Shown here one piece after another: positions 25,687 to 33,474 of a stretch of DNA of 64,000 bases (within the stretch, counting starts at the first letter, position 1; each line of letters starts with the position of its first letter). Source of the DNA: an uncultured Christensenella sp. (GTDB taxonomy: Bacteria; Bacillota; Clostridia; Christensenellales; Borkfalkiaceae); assembly GCA_910586365.1 (NCBI GenBank), contig CAJUGP010000001.1:1-64000 (forward strand), in the 5' to 3' direction. The position numbers and the translations under genes are program-made. The notes under the pieces were generated by a model, which saw nothing but the letters and a program-made list of their open reading frames with translations, made no database searches and had not been told where the DNA came from.

Positions 25687-27762
25687 ATGAAAGCAAAACA
25701 ATTTTTACTCGAAAAAATTCAAGACGGTACGTTCGCCCTGCTCACCGATACCGAAATCGCCAAGCGCCTGCGCTTGAAAAAACAGGAAGCGTACGCCCTG
25801 CGCGATATGCTGCACGCCCTCGTACGCGAAGGCGAACTTTTGAGCGATTCGCACTACCGTTACGGCACCGCCGAACAGTTTGCGGCGAAAAAAGGCACGA
25901 TCGCGGGAAACGAACGCGGTTTCGCCTTTTTCGTTCCCGACGACGGTTCGGGCGATCTTTTTCTGCCGCGGAACAGCTTGAACGGCGCACTGCACGGCGA
26001 TTGCGTTTTGGCAATCCCAGCCAAAAGTTACGGCGACAGCGGCGAAGTGCTTGCCGTGATCGACCGCGGATATAAGACGTTCGTCGGCGTTTACCGCGCG
26101 GCGCGCGGCGGCGGTTACGTGAAACCGGACGAAAGAAAGCTCAATCTGCTCCCCTTCGTCCCCTTTGCCAAAAGCAAATCATGCAAAGACGGCGACAAAG
26201 TGGTCGTAAAAATGATCTCTTACAGCGAAAAAAATCAGCTTGCCGAAGTCGCGGAAATTTTGGGCGCGAGCGGCGATTTCTTCGCGGAAGAGCTATCCCT
26301 CATCCGCGCGCATAATCTGCGCGAAGAGTTTCCCGAAGAAGTACTTGCCGACGCGGAAAAAGCCGCGCAAAAGAGTCTGCCGCGCGACGGACGCGTCGAT
26401 TTGCGCGACAAGCTTATCATCACCGTAGACGGAGAGGACACGCGCGACATTGACGATGCGATCTCCTTGGAAAAGAAAGATGGCAAATACTATCTCGGCG
26501 TGCATATTGCCGACGTTTCCGCCTATGTTCCGCGCGGCTGCGCGCTCGACGAAGAGGCGTTCCGCCGCGGTACGAGCGTATATTTTCCCGACCGCGTGCT
26601 GCCCATGCTGCCGCCCGCTCTCTCGAACGGGATCTGCTCGCTCAACGAGGGCGAAGAACGGTTCACCCTTTCCTGCTTTATGACGTTGGACAAGCAGGGA
26701 AACGTACTTGAAAAACGCATCGCCCCCTCGCTCATCGTTTCCCGCCGGCGCATGACCTATCATGCCGTCACCGCGATTTACGAACGGGACGAACGGGCGG
26801 TAAAAGAATATCCCGATCTGATCGAGATTGTCGATACGGCGATCGAGCTGACGAATCTCTTAAAAAAAGCGCGGGAGAGCCGCGGCGGCGTGGCGCTCGA
26901 CGTAAAAGAAGCGAAAATTCTTTACGAAAACGGCACGATCTCCATACCCGATTATAACCGTTCGATTTCGCACGAAATGATCGAACAGTTCATGGTGCTC
27001 GCCAACGAAAGCGTGGCGACGATCATGACGCAGAAGGAAATGCCCTTCATTTACCGCGTGCACGAACGCCCTTCGGAAGAAAAAGCGCGCGACTTTGCAG
27101 ACTTTCTGCGCGAAGCGGGCGTCCGCGCTAAGTTCGACCCCGAAAACGTGCGCCCCGCCGATTATGCCGCTCTGCTGCGTTCGCTCGAACGCAATCCGCT
27201 CTATCCCCTCGTCAACCGCGTTATGCTCCGCTCGATGATGAAGGCACGGTATGCAAGCGAAAATCTCGGGCATTTCGGTTTGGCGTCCGACTGCTATTGC
27301 CATTTCACTTCCCCCATTCGCCGTTATCCCGATCTGTGCATTCACCGCATCATAAAAGACGCGCTCACGGATCCAGCCGCCGCGCGCAAACGCCACGAGA
27401 ATTTCGTGAAAGACGCTTCGATCCGTTCTTCCGCCTGCGAAAAAAACGCGGCGGACGCCGAACGGGACGTCGACGCGCTTTATATCGCCGCCTACATGGA
27501 GAATAAAATCGGCGAGGAGTTCGACGCAACCATTTCGGGCGTGACGTCCTTCGGCATTTTCTGCGAGCTTGACAACACGATCGAAGGCATGATCCCCCTT
27601 GAAACACTGCCCGACGACAGTTACGAATTGCTCGAAAACCGTTATACGCTGCGCGGCATGAAAAATTCCTTCCGCCTCGGCGAACGCGTCCGCGTGCTCG
27701 TCGCCGCCGTCGATCACGGCTTGCGGAGAGTCCACTTTGCCTATCTCGGAAAACAGGCTTGA
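25687..27762 (+). CDS. rnr: Ribonuclease R
   Basis: Processive 3'-5' exoribonuclease of 691 residues that degrades structured RNA and works with tmRNA/SmpB. Order of domains: N-terminal helix-turn-helix-like segment, cold-shock domains, RNB catalytic domain with DTRDIDDAISLEK (metal-binding Asp residues) and S1 domain near residues 605-690. The C-terminus ends soon after the S1 domain without a Lys-rich tail. No good ribosome site precedes the ATG; translation may be coupled to an upstream four-codon ORF. Smpb follows. Confidence 0.95.
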   Translation: MKAKQFLLEKIQDGTFALLTDTEIAKRLRLKKQEAYALRDMLHALVREGELLSDSHYRYGTAEQFAAKKGTIAGNERGFAFFVPDDGSGDLFLPRNSLNGALHGDCVLAIPAKSYGDSGEVLAVIDRGYKTFVGVYRAARGGGYVKPDERKLNLLPFVPFAKSKSCKDGDKVVVKMISYSEKNQLAEVAEILGASGDFFAEELSLIRAHNLREEFPEEVLADAEKAAQKSLPRDGRVDLRDKLIITVDGEDTRDIDDAISLEKKDGKYYLGVHIADVSAYVPRGCALDEEAFRRGTSVYFPDRVLPMLPPALSNGICSLNEGEERFTLSCFMTLDKQGNVLEKRIAPSLIVSRRRMTYHAVTAIYERDERAVKEYPDLIEIVDTAIELTNLLKKARESRGGVALDVKEAKILYENGTISIPDYNRSISHEMIEQFMVLANESVATIMTQKEMPFIYRVHERPSEEKARDFADFLREAGVRAKFDPENVRPADYAALLRSLERNPLYPLVNRVMLRSMMKARYASENLGHFGLASDCYCHFTSPIRRYPDLCIHRIIKDALTDPAAARKRHENFVKDASIRSSACEKNAADAERDVDALYIAAYMENKIGEEFDATISGVTSFGIFCELDNTIEGMIPLETLPDDSYELLENRYTLRGMKNSFRLGERVRVLVAAVDHGLRRVHFAYLGKQA

Positions 27763-27768
27763 ATTTTC

Positions 27769-27797
27769 TTGTCATACGCAAACAAGCGTGCTATAAT
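27769..27797 (+). promoter_or_regulatory. smpB promoter, leaderless arrangement
   Basis: TTGTCA (27769-27774), 17-bp spacer, TATAAT (27792-27797), seven bases before ATG 27805. Confidence 0.75.
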
Positions 27798-27804
27798 AAA
27801 CGAA

Positions 27805-28257
27805 ATGAAAATCATCGCACTCAACAAATCTGCGTCATACGAATATTTTATCGAGGATAAATACGAGGCGGGCGTCGTGCTCGAAGGCAGCGAAGTGAAA
27901 TCGCTGCGCGCAGGCAGAGCGTCGCTCGGCGAAAGCTTTTGCGAGATCCGCGGCGGCGAGGTCTTTCTCAAAAACATGCACGTCGCTCTTTACGACAAAA
28001 GCGGCGCGTTTTCCACGCGCGATTCGCGGAAGGACAGAAAGCTGCTTTTGCACCGCGAAGAGATCGCCAAGATCGTCGGAAAGGTGAACGAACGCGGTTA
28101 CACCCTTGTTCCTTTGAAACTTTATTTCAAAGAAGCGCTCGTCAAAGTGGAAGTTGCCCTTTGCAAAGGCAAACACACTTACGATAAAAAACGATCGATC
28201 ATGGAGCGCGACGTCAAGCGCGAAACCGATCGCGCATTAAAAGAATTCAACCGTTAA
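27805..28257 (+). CDS. smpB: SsrA-binding protein SmpB
   Basis: Binds tmRNA and delivers it to stalled ribosomes, 150 residues. The family core is clear: YEAGVVLEGSEVKSLRAG, then EVFLKNMHVA, and GKHTYDKKRSI with the basic C-terminal tail. ATG 27805 is chosen because the -10 box ends seven bases before it, leaving no room for a longer frame; the mRNA would be leaderless, although readthrough from rnr is also possible. No tmRNA gene is seen downstream in this window. Confidence 0.94.
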   Translation: MKIIALNKSASYEYFIEDKYEAGVVLEGSEVKSLRAGRASLGESFCEIRGGEVFLKNMHVALYDKSGAFSTRDSRKDRKLLLHREEIAKIVGKVNERGYTLVPLKLYFKEALVKVEVALCKGKHTYDKKRSIMERDVKRETDRALKEFNR

Positions 28258-28269
28258 GGAGAAAATGAA

Positions 28270-29541
28270 ATGAGCAACTACAAAACCGATACGCTTTGCG
28301 TGCAAGCGGGCTATAAACCCGAAACAGGCGAAAGCCGCATTCCGCAAATTTGCCAAAGCACCACGTTTTATTACGGCGAAACGCAGGCGATGGCGGATTT
28401 GTTCGATCTGAAAGCGGACGGTTTTTTCTATTCCCGCCTTGCCAACCCCACCGTGGAAGCGCTCGAAAAGAAGATAACCGCGCTCGAAGGCGGCGCATAC
28501 GCCCTCGGCTGCGCTTCGGGTATGTCCGCCATATTGCTCACCGTGATGACGGTTTGCGAAGCGGGCGACAACATTGTTTGCGCAAGCGAAATCTACGGCG
28601 GCACATACAATTTATTTTCGGTCACCCTGCCGAAGTTCGGCATCGAATGCCGCTTTTTCAACGCCGACGACAGCGCGGAAAAAATCGATTCGCTGATCGA
28701 CGGGCGCACCAAGCTCGTCTTTGCGGAAACGATCGCCAATCCCGCGATCGTCGTGCTCGACTTCGATAAGCTCTCCGCCGTCTGCAAAAAACACGGCGTG
28801 CTGTTTGCGGTGGACAACACGCTTGCCACCCCTGCCCTCTGCCGTCCCGCCGAATGGGGCGTAAATATCGTCATTCACTCGACGACCAAATATATGGACG
28901 GGCACGCGGCGGCGCTCGGCGGCATGATCGTCGACTGCGGCACGTTCTCCTTCAAAAACAATCCCCGTTACCCCGCCTTCAACACGCCCGACGAGAGTTA
29001 TCACGGGTTGATTTACGCCGATCTTGCCGTAGCCTTCGGCACCAAGTGTCGCGCGCAGATGATGCGCGATACGGGCGCGATCATGAGTCCGCAGAACGCA
29101 TTTTTAACCTATCTCGGTTCGGATACGCTCGCCCTGCGCATGGAACGCCACAGCCGCAACGCCGAAAAGGTGGCGCTGTATCTTAAAAATCATCCCAAAA
29201 TCGAATGGGTGAAATACGCCGCCCTCGACGACAGTCCTTACCGCACTTTGGCGCAGAAATATCTGCCGAACGGCTGCGGCGGCATGATGAGCTTCGGCAT
29301 CAAAGGCGGCTCGAAGGCTTGCGCGCGCTTTATGGAAGCGCTGCAGCTCGTCACGCAGGAAACGCACGTTGCCGACGTAAGAAGCTGTATTCTGCATCCC
29401 GCATCGACGACGCACCGCCAACTCAGCGAAAAACAACTCGAAGAAGCGGGCATCGCGCCCAACCTCGTGCGCCTTTCGGTCGGAATCGAAGCCGCCGAGG
29501 ATATTATCGCCGACGTTGAAAACGCGCTGAAATCCGTTTAA
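28270..29541 (+). CDS. metY: O-acetylhomoserine sulfhydrylase
   Basis: PLP enzyme of the Cys/Met metabolism family, 423 residues, converting O-acetylhomoserine and sulfide to homocysteine. The PLP lysine is in HSTTKYMDGH; GCASGMSAIL and SRLANPTVEALE are family blocks. The length and the downstream acetyl-type metA favour the sulfhydrylase over cystathionine gamma-synthase. It lies 12 bases after smpB with AAGGAG before ATG, so it may be read from the smpB transcript. No SAM riboswitch is visible. Confidence 0.88.
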   Translation: MSNYKTDTLCVQAGYKPETGESRIPQICQSTTFYYGETQAMADLFDLKADGFFYSRLANPTVEALEKKITALEGGAYALGCASGMSAILLTVMTVCEAGDNIVCASEIYGGTYNLFSVTLPKFGIECRFFNADDSAEKIDSLIDGRTKLVFAETIANPAIVVLDFDKLSAVCKKHGVLFAVDNTLATPALCRPAEWGVNIVIHSTTKYMDGHAAALGGMIVDCGTFSFKNNPRYPAFNTPDESYHGLIYADLAVAFGTKCRAQMMRDTGAIMSPQNAFLTYLGSDTLALRMERHSRNAEKVALYLKNHPKIEWVKYAALDDSPYRTLAQKYLPNGCGGMMSFGIKGGSKACARFMEALQLVTQETHVADVRSCILHPASTTHRQLSEKQLEEAGIAPNLVRLSVGIEAAEDIIADVENALKSV

Positions 29542-29560
29542 TTTAACAATTCACACCGTT

Positions 29561-30466
29561 ATGCCTATCGTCATTGATAAAAATATCCCCGCGTATTCGG
29601 TTTTGCGCAACGAACGCATCTTCGTCATGGACAAAGAACGCGCCACAACGCAGGATATCCGCCCCATCGAGATCGCCGTGCTCAACCTTATGCCGACCAA
29701 GACGGAAACCGAAACGCAGTTCATGCGGCTATTATCCAACTCGCCGTTACAAGTGAATATCTCCCTCATTCATACGCAGAGCTATCGCTCGAAAAATACC
29801 GACGCGGCATACCTCGATCGGTTTTACGTGCCCTTCGAGCAGATCAAAGACCGCCATTTCGACGGCATGATCGTCACGGGCGCGCCCGTGGAGGATCTGC
29901 CCTTTTCCGAAGTCGCGTATTGGCAGGAACTGAAAACGCTGCTCGATTTTACGCGGACGAACGTCACCTCGACCATTTTCATCTGCTGGGGCGCGATGGC
30001 GGCGCTCAATCATTTTTACAGCATCGAAAAAATCGCGTTGCCGCAAAAGCTGTTCGGCGTATTCGCGCATAAAAAAACGGCGGCGGACGGAAGCGATCCG
30101 TTGATGCGCGGCATTTCGGACGTGTTCCATATCTGCCACTCGCGCCACTCCACCGTGCGGTTATCCGACGTAAAAAAACAAAGCAACTTAAAAATCCTCG
30201 CCACGTCGGCGCGTGCGGGCGTTTCGATCGTAAGCAGCCTGGACGACAAGGAAATTTTCGTGCTCGGACATATGGAATACGACCGCGATACGCTCAAAAA
30301 AGAATACGAACGCGACCTTGCGAAGGGCTTGCCCATTTCCAAACCGCACAGCTATTTTGCCGACCGCTCTTGCGAAAAAATCAACATGAATTGGACTTCG
30401 ACCGCCAATCTGTTCTATAATAATTGGCTCAATTTCGTATACCAAACGACGCCCTATCGCTTATAA
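29561..30466 (+). CDS. metA: Homoserine O-acetyltransferase (MetA type)
   Basis: Activates homoserine for methionine synthesis, 301 residues, class I glutamine-amidotransferase-like fold. Catalytic Cys is in FICWGAMAAL and His in VLGHMEYDRD. In VTGAPVEDLPFSEVAYW the Glu after PV is the residue that in characterised enzymes selects acetyl-CoA over succinyl-CoA. This agrees with the upstream metY, which uses O-acetylhomoserine. Ends at a strong terminator. Confidence 0.93.
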   Translation: MPIVIDKNIPAYSVLRNERIFVMDKERATTQDIRPIEIAVLNLMPTKTETETQFMRLLSNSPLQVNISLIHTQSYRSKNTDAAYLDRFYVPFEQIKDRHFDGMIVTGAPVEDLPFSEVAYWQELKTLLDFTRTNVTSTIFICWGAMAALNHFYSIEKIALPQKLFGVFAHKKTAADGSDPLMRGISDVFHICHSRHSTVRLSDVKKQSNLKILATSARAGVSIVSSLDDKEIFVLGHMEYDRDTLKKEYERDLAKGLPISKPHSYFADRSCEKINMNWTSTANLFYNNWLNFVYQTTPYRL

Positions 30467-30473
30467 ATAACAA

Positions 30474-30503
30474 AAAAAACGCCCCCGGAGGGGCGTTTTT
30501 CTT
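30474..30503. terminator. Bidirectional intrinsic terminator
   Basis: Stem AAAACGCCCC/GGGGCGTTTT with a 4-base loop between converging metA and thrS. Confidence 0.92.
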
Positions 30504-30506
30504 TTT

Positions 30507-32414
30507 TCAGAACGCTTTTTTGCTTGCAATTTCTTCAAGCACGAGTGCGATAAACTTATCTTTGAGCATTTCGCCGATATCGCCTTCGCCGCGGCGACGC
30601 ACCGAAACCGTACCCGCCTCGACTTCTTTATCGCCGATCACGAGTTTGTAAGGCACTTTTTCCTGCTCGGCGTCGAAAATCTTCCTGCCGATTTTTTCCT
30701 TGCGCAAATCCGCTTCGGCGCGCAGACCCGCCGCTTTCATTTCCGAAACGAGTTTTTCGCTATACTCCGCCGCGCGGTCGGTCACAGGCAGAACCTTAAC
30801 CTGCACGGGCGAGAGCCAAACGGGGAATTTGCCCGCATAGTGCTCGATCAAAATACCGATAAACCGTTCGATCGAACCGAATACCACGCGGTGAATCATG
30901 ATCGGGCGGTGTCTTTGCCCGTCCTCGCCCACGTATTCGAGGTCGAACCGCTGCGGCATTTGGAAATCGAGCTGAATCGTGCCGCACTGCCACGTTCTCT
31001 TAATGCTGTCTTCCAAATGGAAATCGATTTTGGGTCCGTAGAACGCGCCGTCGCCTTCGTTGATCACGTAAGGAAGTTTCAGCTCGTCGAGCGCGGCTTT
31101 GAGCGCGCCCGTCGCCGCTTCCCAATCCTCGTCGCTGCCCATGGAATCTTTGGGACGCGTGGAAAGCTCGACGTGATACTTAAAACCGAACAGCGAATAC
31201 ACTTCGTCGATGATCCGCACGACGCCCTTGATCTCTTTCGTGATCTGTTCGGGCGTCATGAAGATATGCGCGTCGTCCTGCGTAAAGCATCTCACGCGCA
31301 TCAGCCCGTGAAGCTGACCGCTCTTTTCGTGGCGGTGAACAAGCCCCAACTCGCCCATGCGAATGGGCAGATCTTTATAACTGTGCGGCGAATTTTTATA
31401 CACGAGCAGACCGCCCGGACAGTTCATGGGCTTGACCGCGCAGTCCTCGCCGTCGATCTTCGTCGTATACATATTGTCTTTATAGTGATCCCAATGCCCC
31501 GAATTTTCCCAAAGCGTGCGCGTGAGAATAATGGGCGTTTGCACTTCGACGTAATCTTCTCTTCTGTGAATGCTGCGCCAATAGTCCACAAGCTGATTTT
31601 TGAGGATCATGCCGTTGGGCAGGAAAAAGGGAAAGCCCTTTCCTTCGGGCAGCAGCGCGAACAATTTGAGTTCCTTGCCGAGTTTAATATGATCGCGCTT
31701 TTTCGCTTCTTCGAGCATCGTGAAATACTCGTCCATCTCCTCTTTTTTCGCGAACGCCGTGCCGTAGATTCGGGTAAGCATTTTCTTCTTTTCGTCGCCG
31801 CGCCAATACGCGCCCGCGATGGAAACAAGCTTGAACGCCTTGATCTTCCCCGTCGAAGGCAAATGCGGTCCGCGGCACAAATCGGTGAACGCGCCCTGTT
31901 TGTAGAACGAAATTTCCTCGTTTGCGGGAAGATCCTGTATCAGCTCCACTTTATAATTTTCGCGGAACTTGTGCATGAAGGCGATCGCCTCGTCGCGGGG
32001 CAGTGTGAAACGCTCGATAGGCAAATTGCTCTTGATGATTTTTTTCATCTCCGCCTCGATCTTGGAAAAATCTTCGGGCGTGATGGGCGTTTTGAATTCA
32101 ACGTCGTAATAAAATCCGTTTTCGATCACGGGACCGATCGCCAATTTGCACGTGGGATACACGGTTTTGAGCGCCTGCGCCAAAACATGCGCGCACGTAT
32201 GGCGGTAGACTTCCAAACCTTCTTTGTCTTTCAGCGTGACGATTTCAAGCGCGTCGCCTTCTTTCAGCACGGTTGCAAGATCGCAAAGCGCGCCGTTGAT
32301 CTTCGCCGCGACGGCGGCGCGCGCCAGCCCTTCCGAAATGCTTTGCGCCGCTGCAAACGCGCTTGCGCCTTCCGCAACTTGAAGTTCGTCGCCGTTTTTG
32401 AGTATGATTTTCAC
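30507..32414 (-). CDS. thrS: Threonyl-tRNA synthetase
   Basis: Class II synthetase of 635 residues. N-terminal TGS domain, the editing domain with HTCAHVLAQALK (HxxxH zinc-type site), catalytic core with MNCPGG, HRHEKSGQLHGLMRVRCF (motif 2) and the C-terminal anticodon-binding domain. The start is GTG 32414 with GGAGAGG upstream. Expression is controlled by a T-box leader with a Thr specifier. The dispersed repeat lies in the 5' untranslated region between T-box terminator and start codon. Confidence 0.96.
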   Translation of the reverse strand: MKIILKNGDELQVAEGASAFAAAQSISEGLARAAVAAKINGALCDLATVLKEGDALEIVTLKDKEGLEVYRHTCAHVLAQALKTVYPTCKLAIGPVIENGFYYDVEFKTPITPEDFSKIEAEMKKIIKSNLPIERFTLPRDEAIAFMHKFRENYKVELIQDLPANEEISFYKQGAFTDLCRGPHLPSTGKIKAFKLVSIAGAYWRGDEKKKMLTRIYGTAFAKKEEMDEYFTMLEEAKKRDHIKLGKELKLFALLPEGKGFPFFLPNGMILKNQLVDYWRSIHRREDYVEVQTPIILTRTLWENSGHWDHYKDNMYTTKIDGEDCAVKPMNCPGGLLVYKNSPHSYKDLPIRMGELGLVHRHEKSGQLHGLMRVRCFTQDDAHIFMTPEQITKEIKGVVRIIDEVYSLFGFKYHVELSTRPKDSMGSDEDWEAATGALKAALDELKLPYVINEGDGAFYGPKIDFHLEDSIKRTWQCGTIQLDFQMPQRFDLEYVGEDGQRHRPIMIHRVVFGSIERFIGILIEHYAGKFPVWLSPVQVKVLPVTDRAAEYSEKLVSEMKAAGLRAEADLRKEKIGRKIFDAEQEKVPYKLVIGDKEVEAGTVSVRRRGEGDIGEMLKDKFIALVLEEIASKKAF

Positions 32415-32446
32415 GTTCGTTCCTCTCCTTATGCCGAAATTCGGCT

Positions 32447-32470
32447 TATTATGCGTGACATAGTACTGCG
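32447..32470 (+). repeat. Dispersed 23-bp repeat, copy 3
   Basis: TTATGCGTGACATAGTACT in the untranslated leader of thrS, downstream of the T-box terminator. Confidence 0.7.
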
Positions 32471-32479
32471 CGAACGGGC

Positions 32480-32700
32480 AAAAAACAAAAATGCGCCCTC
32501 TAATCCTCCCTTTTCGGGAAAATTAAGGACGCAAAATGTAATTGCGCGGTTCCACCTTAATTGCCGGAAATAATCCGACCGCTCGCATGCAGTTATCTAA
32601 AATAAAGCGGTTTCGCTCTCCGTTTTCCCTTGCAAATCTTCCAGCCACGGATTCGCTCTCTGTAAAGGTCGTTCGGCGCTACTTGTCTTTAAGTGCTTTT
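32480..32700 (-). ncRNA. T-box riboswitch controlling thrS
   Basis: On the minus strand, Stem I carries AGAGAG and GTGGCTGGAAG, and the specifier loop reads GAA-ACC-GC, an ACC Thr codon. The T-box sequence AAGGTGGAACCGCG follows (plus strand 32544-32558 region), able to pair with the free 3' end of tRNA-Thr. The competing terminator TGCGTCCTTAAT...ATTAGAGGGCGCA ends in a T run near 32490. Uncharged tRNA-Thr would stabilise the antiterminator and raise thrS. Confidence 0.92.
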
Positions 32701-32729
32701 ATTGTATTCCTTTTGCCGCGGTTTGTCAA
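32701..32729 (-). promoter_or_regulatory. thrS promoter
   Basis: Minus strand TTGACA (32729-32724), 17-bp spacer, TACAAT (32706-32701). The -35 overlaps the ytxC stop codon. Confidence 0.8.
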
Positions 32730-33442
32730 GAAAATATCGCGCGTTCTGCGTAATATTTTTGCAAAAAATCGCTCAATTCGTCGGGAACGTCGCCGAGGCA
32801 ATACACGAACCCCGCGTCGGAAAGCAGGATCTCCGTTTCGATATCTTCCTCTCCCGTCAGACGGCTGCGGCGCAGCGGCGCAAAATTTTCGCCGAACACC
32901 ACGTTGTCGCGTAGGTAGATCTTATTGCGGCTCTCCCCCACGAGGAACTCGCAGAACCGCGTGAGATCGACGGACGAAAAGCCCGCGGGAACATAGCCGA
33001 TAATTTTATCCCATTTTTCCCGCAGTCTGCCCAAACGGAAATGATAAATCCCGTCGATCGCGTATTCCGAAGATGGCGTGATCTTGCGGCGGATATACGC
33101 GGCGTCGCCCTCGCAGTCGGCGGCGATCAGCGCGGCGCGCAGTAATTTGGCTTCGCGCTTGGATAAGCTCACCGCAAGCCGTTCTTCCAAATATTTATTT
33201 TTATAGCCCACGCCGAGAACCTCGCCGATTTCGCGTTGAAGCGCGTTCTGCACGCGCGAGGGATCGCCGTTGAGTTTGATATGCAAGGCGGCGCGGTCGT
33301 CGAAATGCAGCAGCGCGCTGCCTTCCGCGCGCAAAACTTCTTCGGCAAGGCGGTTATATAAATAGGTTATATATGCGCTGCGCGCCTTCTCGTCGGATAC
33401 GGTTATTTCTTCCACAAGTTTATTGTATGTGGATTTTAGCAA
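32726..33442 (-). CDS. YtxC-like sporulation-associated protein
   Basis: A 238-residue predominantly helical protein. The C-terminal part with YHFRLGRLREKWDKIIGY and DLTRFCEFLVG suggests the YtxC family (putative sporulation protein), and ytxC lies next to thrS in Bacillus as well. The start is uncertain: the frame opens with TTG 33442 without a ribosome site, and GTG 33415 lies six bases after a TACAAT. The protein is somewhat shorter than Bacillus YtxC. Confidence 0.65.
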   Translation of the reverse strand: MLKSTYNKLVEEITVSDEKARSAYITYLYNRLAEEVLRAEGSALLHFDDRAALHIKLNGDPSRVQNALQREIGEVLGVGYKNKYLEERLAVSLSKREAKLLRAALIAADCEGDAAYIRRKITPSSEYAIDGIYHFRLGRLREKWDKIIGYVPAGFSSVDLTRFCEFLVGESRNKIYLRDNVVFGENFAPLRRSRLTGEEDIETEILLSDAGFVYCLGDVPDELSDFLQKYYAERAIFS

Positions 33443-33474
33443 TTTATTTATAAAATTTCAGAAAAACAAACCGA

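Noticed and set aside
28258..28270. tmRNA gene next to smpB
   Set aside because: The next gene follows after 12 bases; no ssrA sequence is seen in the window.
30840..32573. Plus-strand open frame of 577 codons opposite thrS
   Set aside because: Antisense shadow that also crosses the T-box, which is clearly functional on the other strand.
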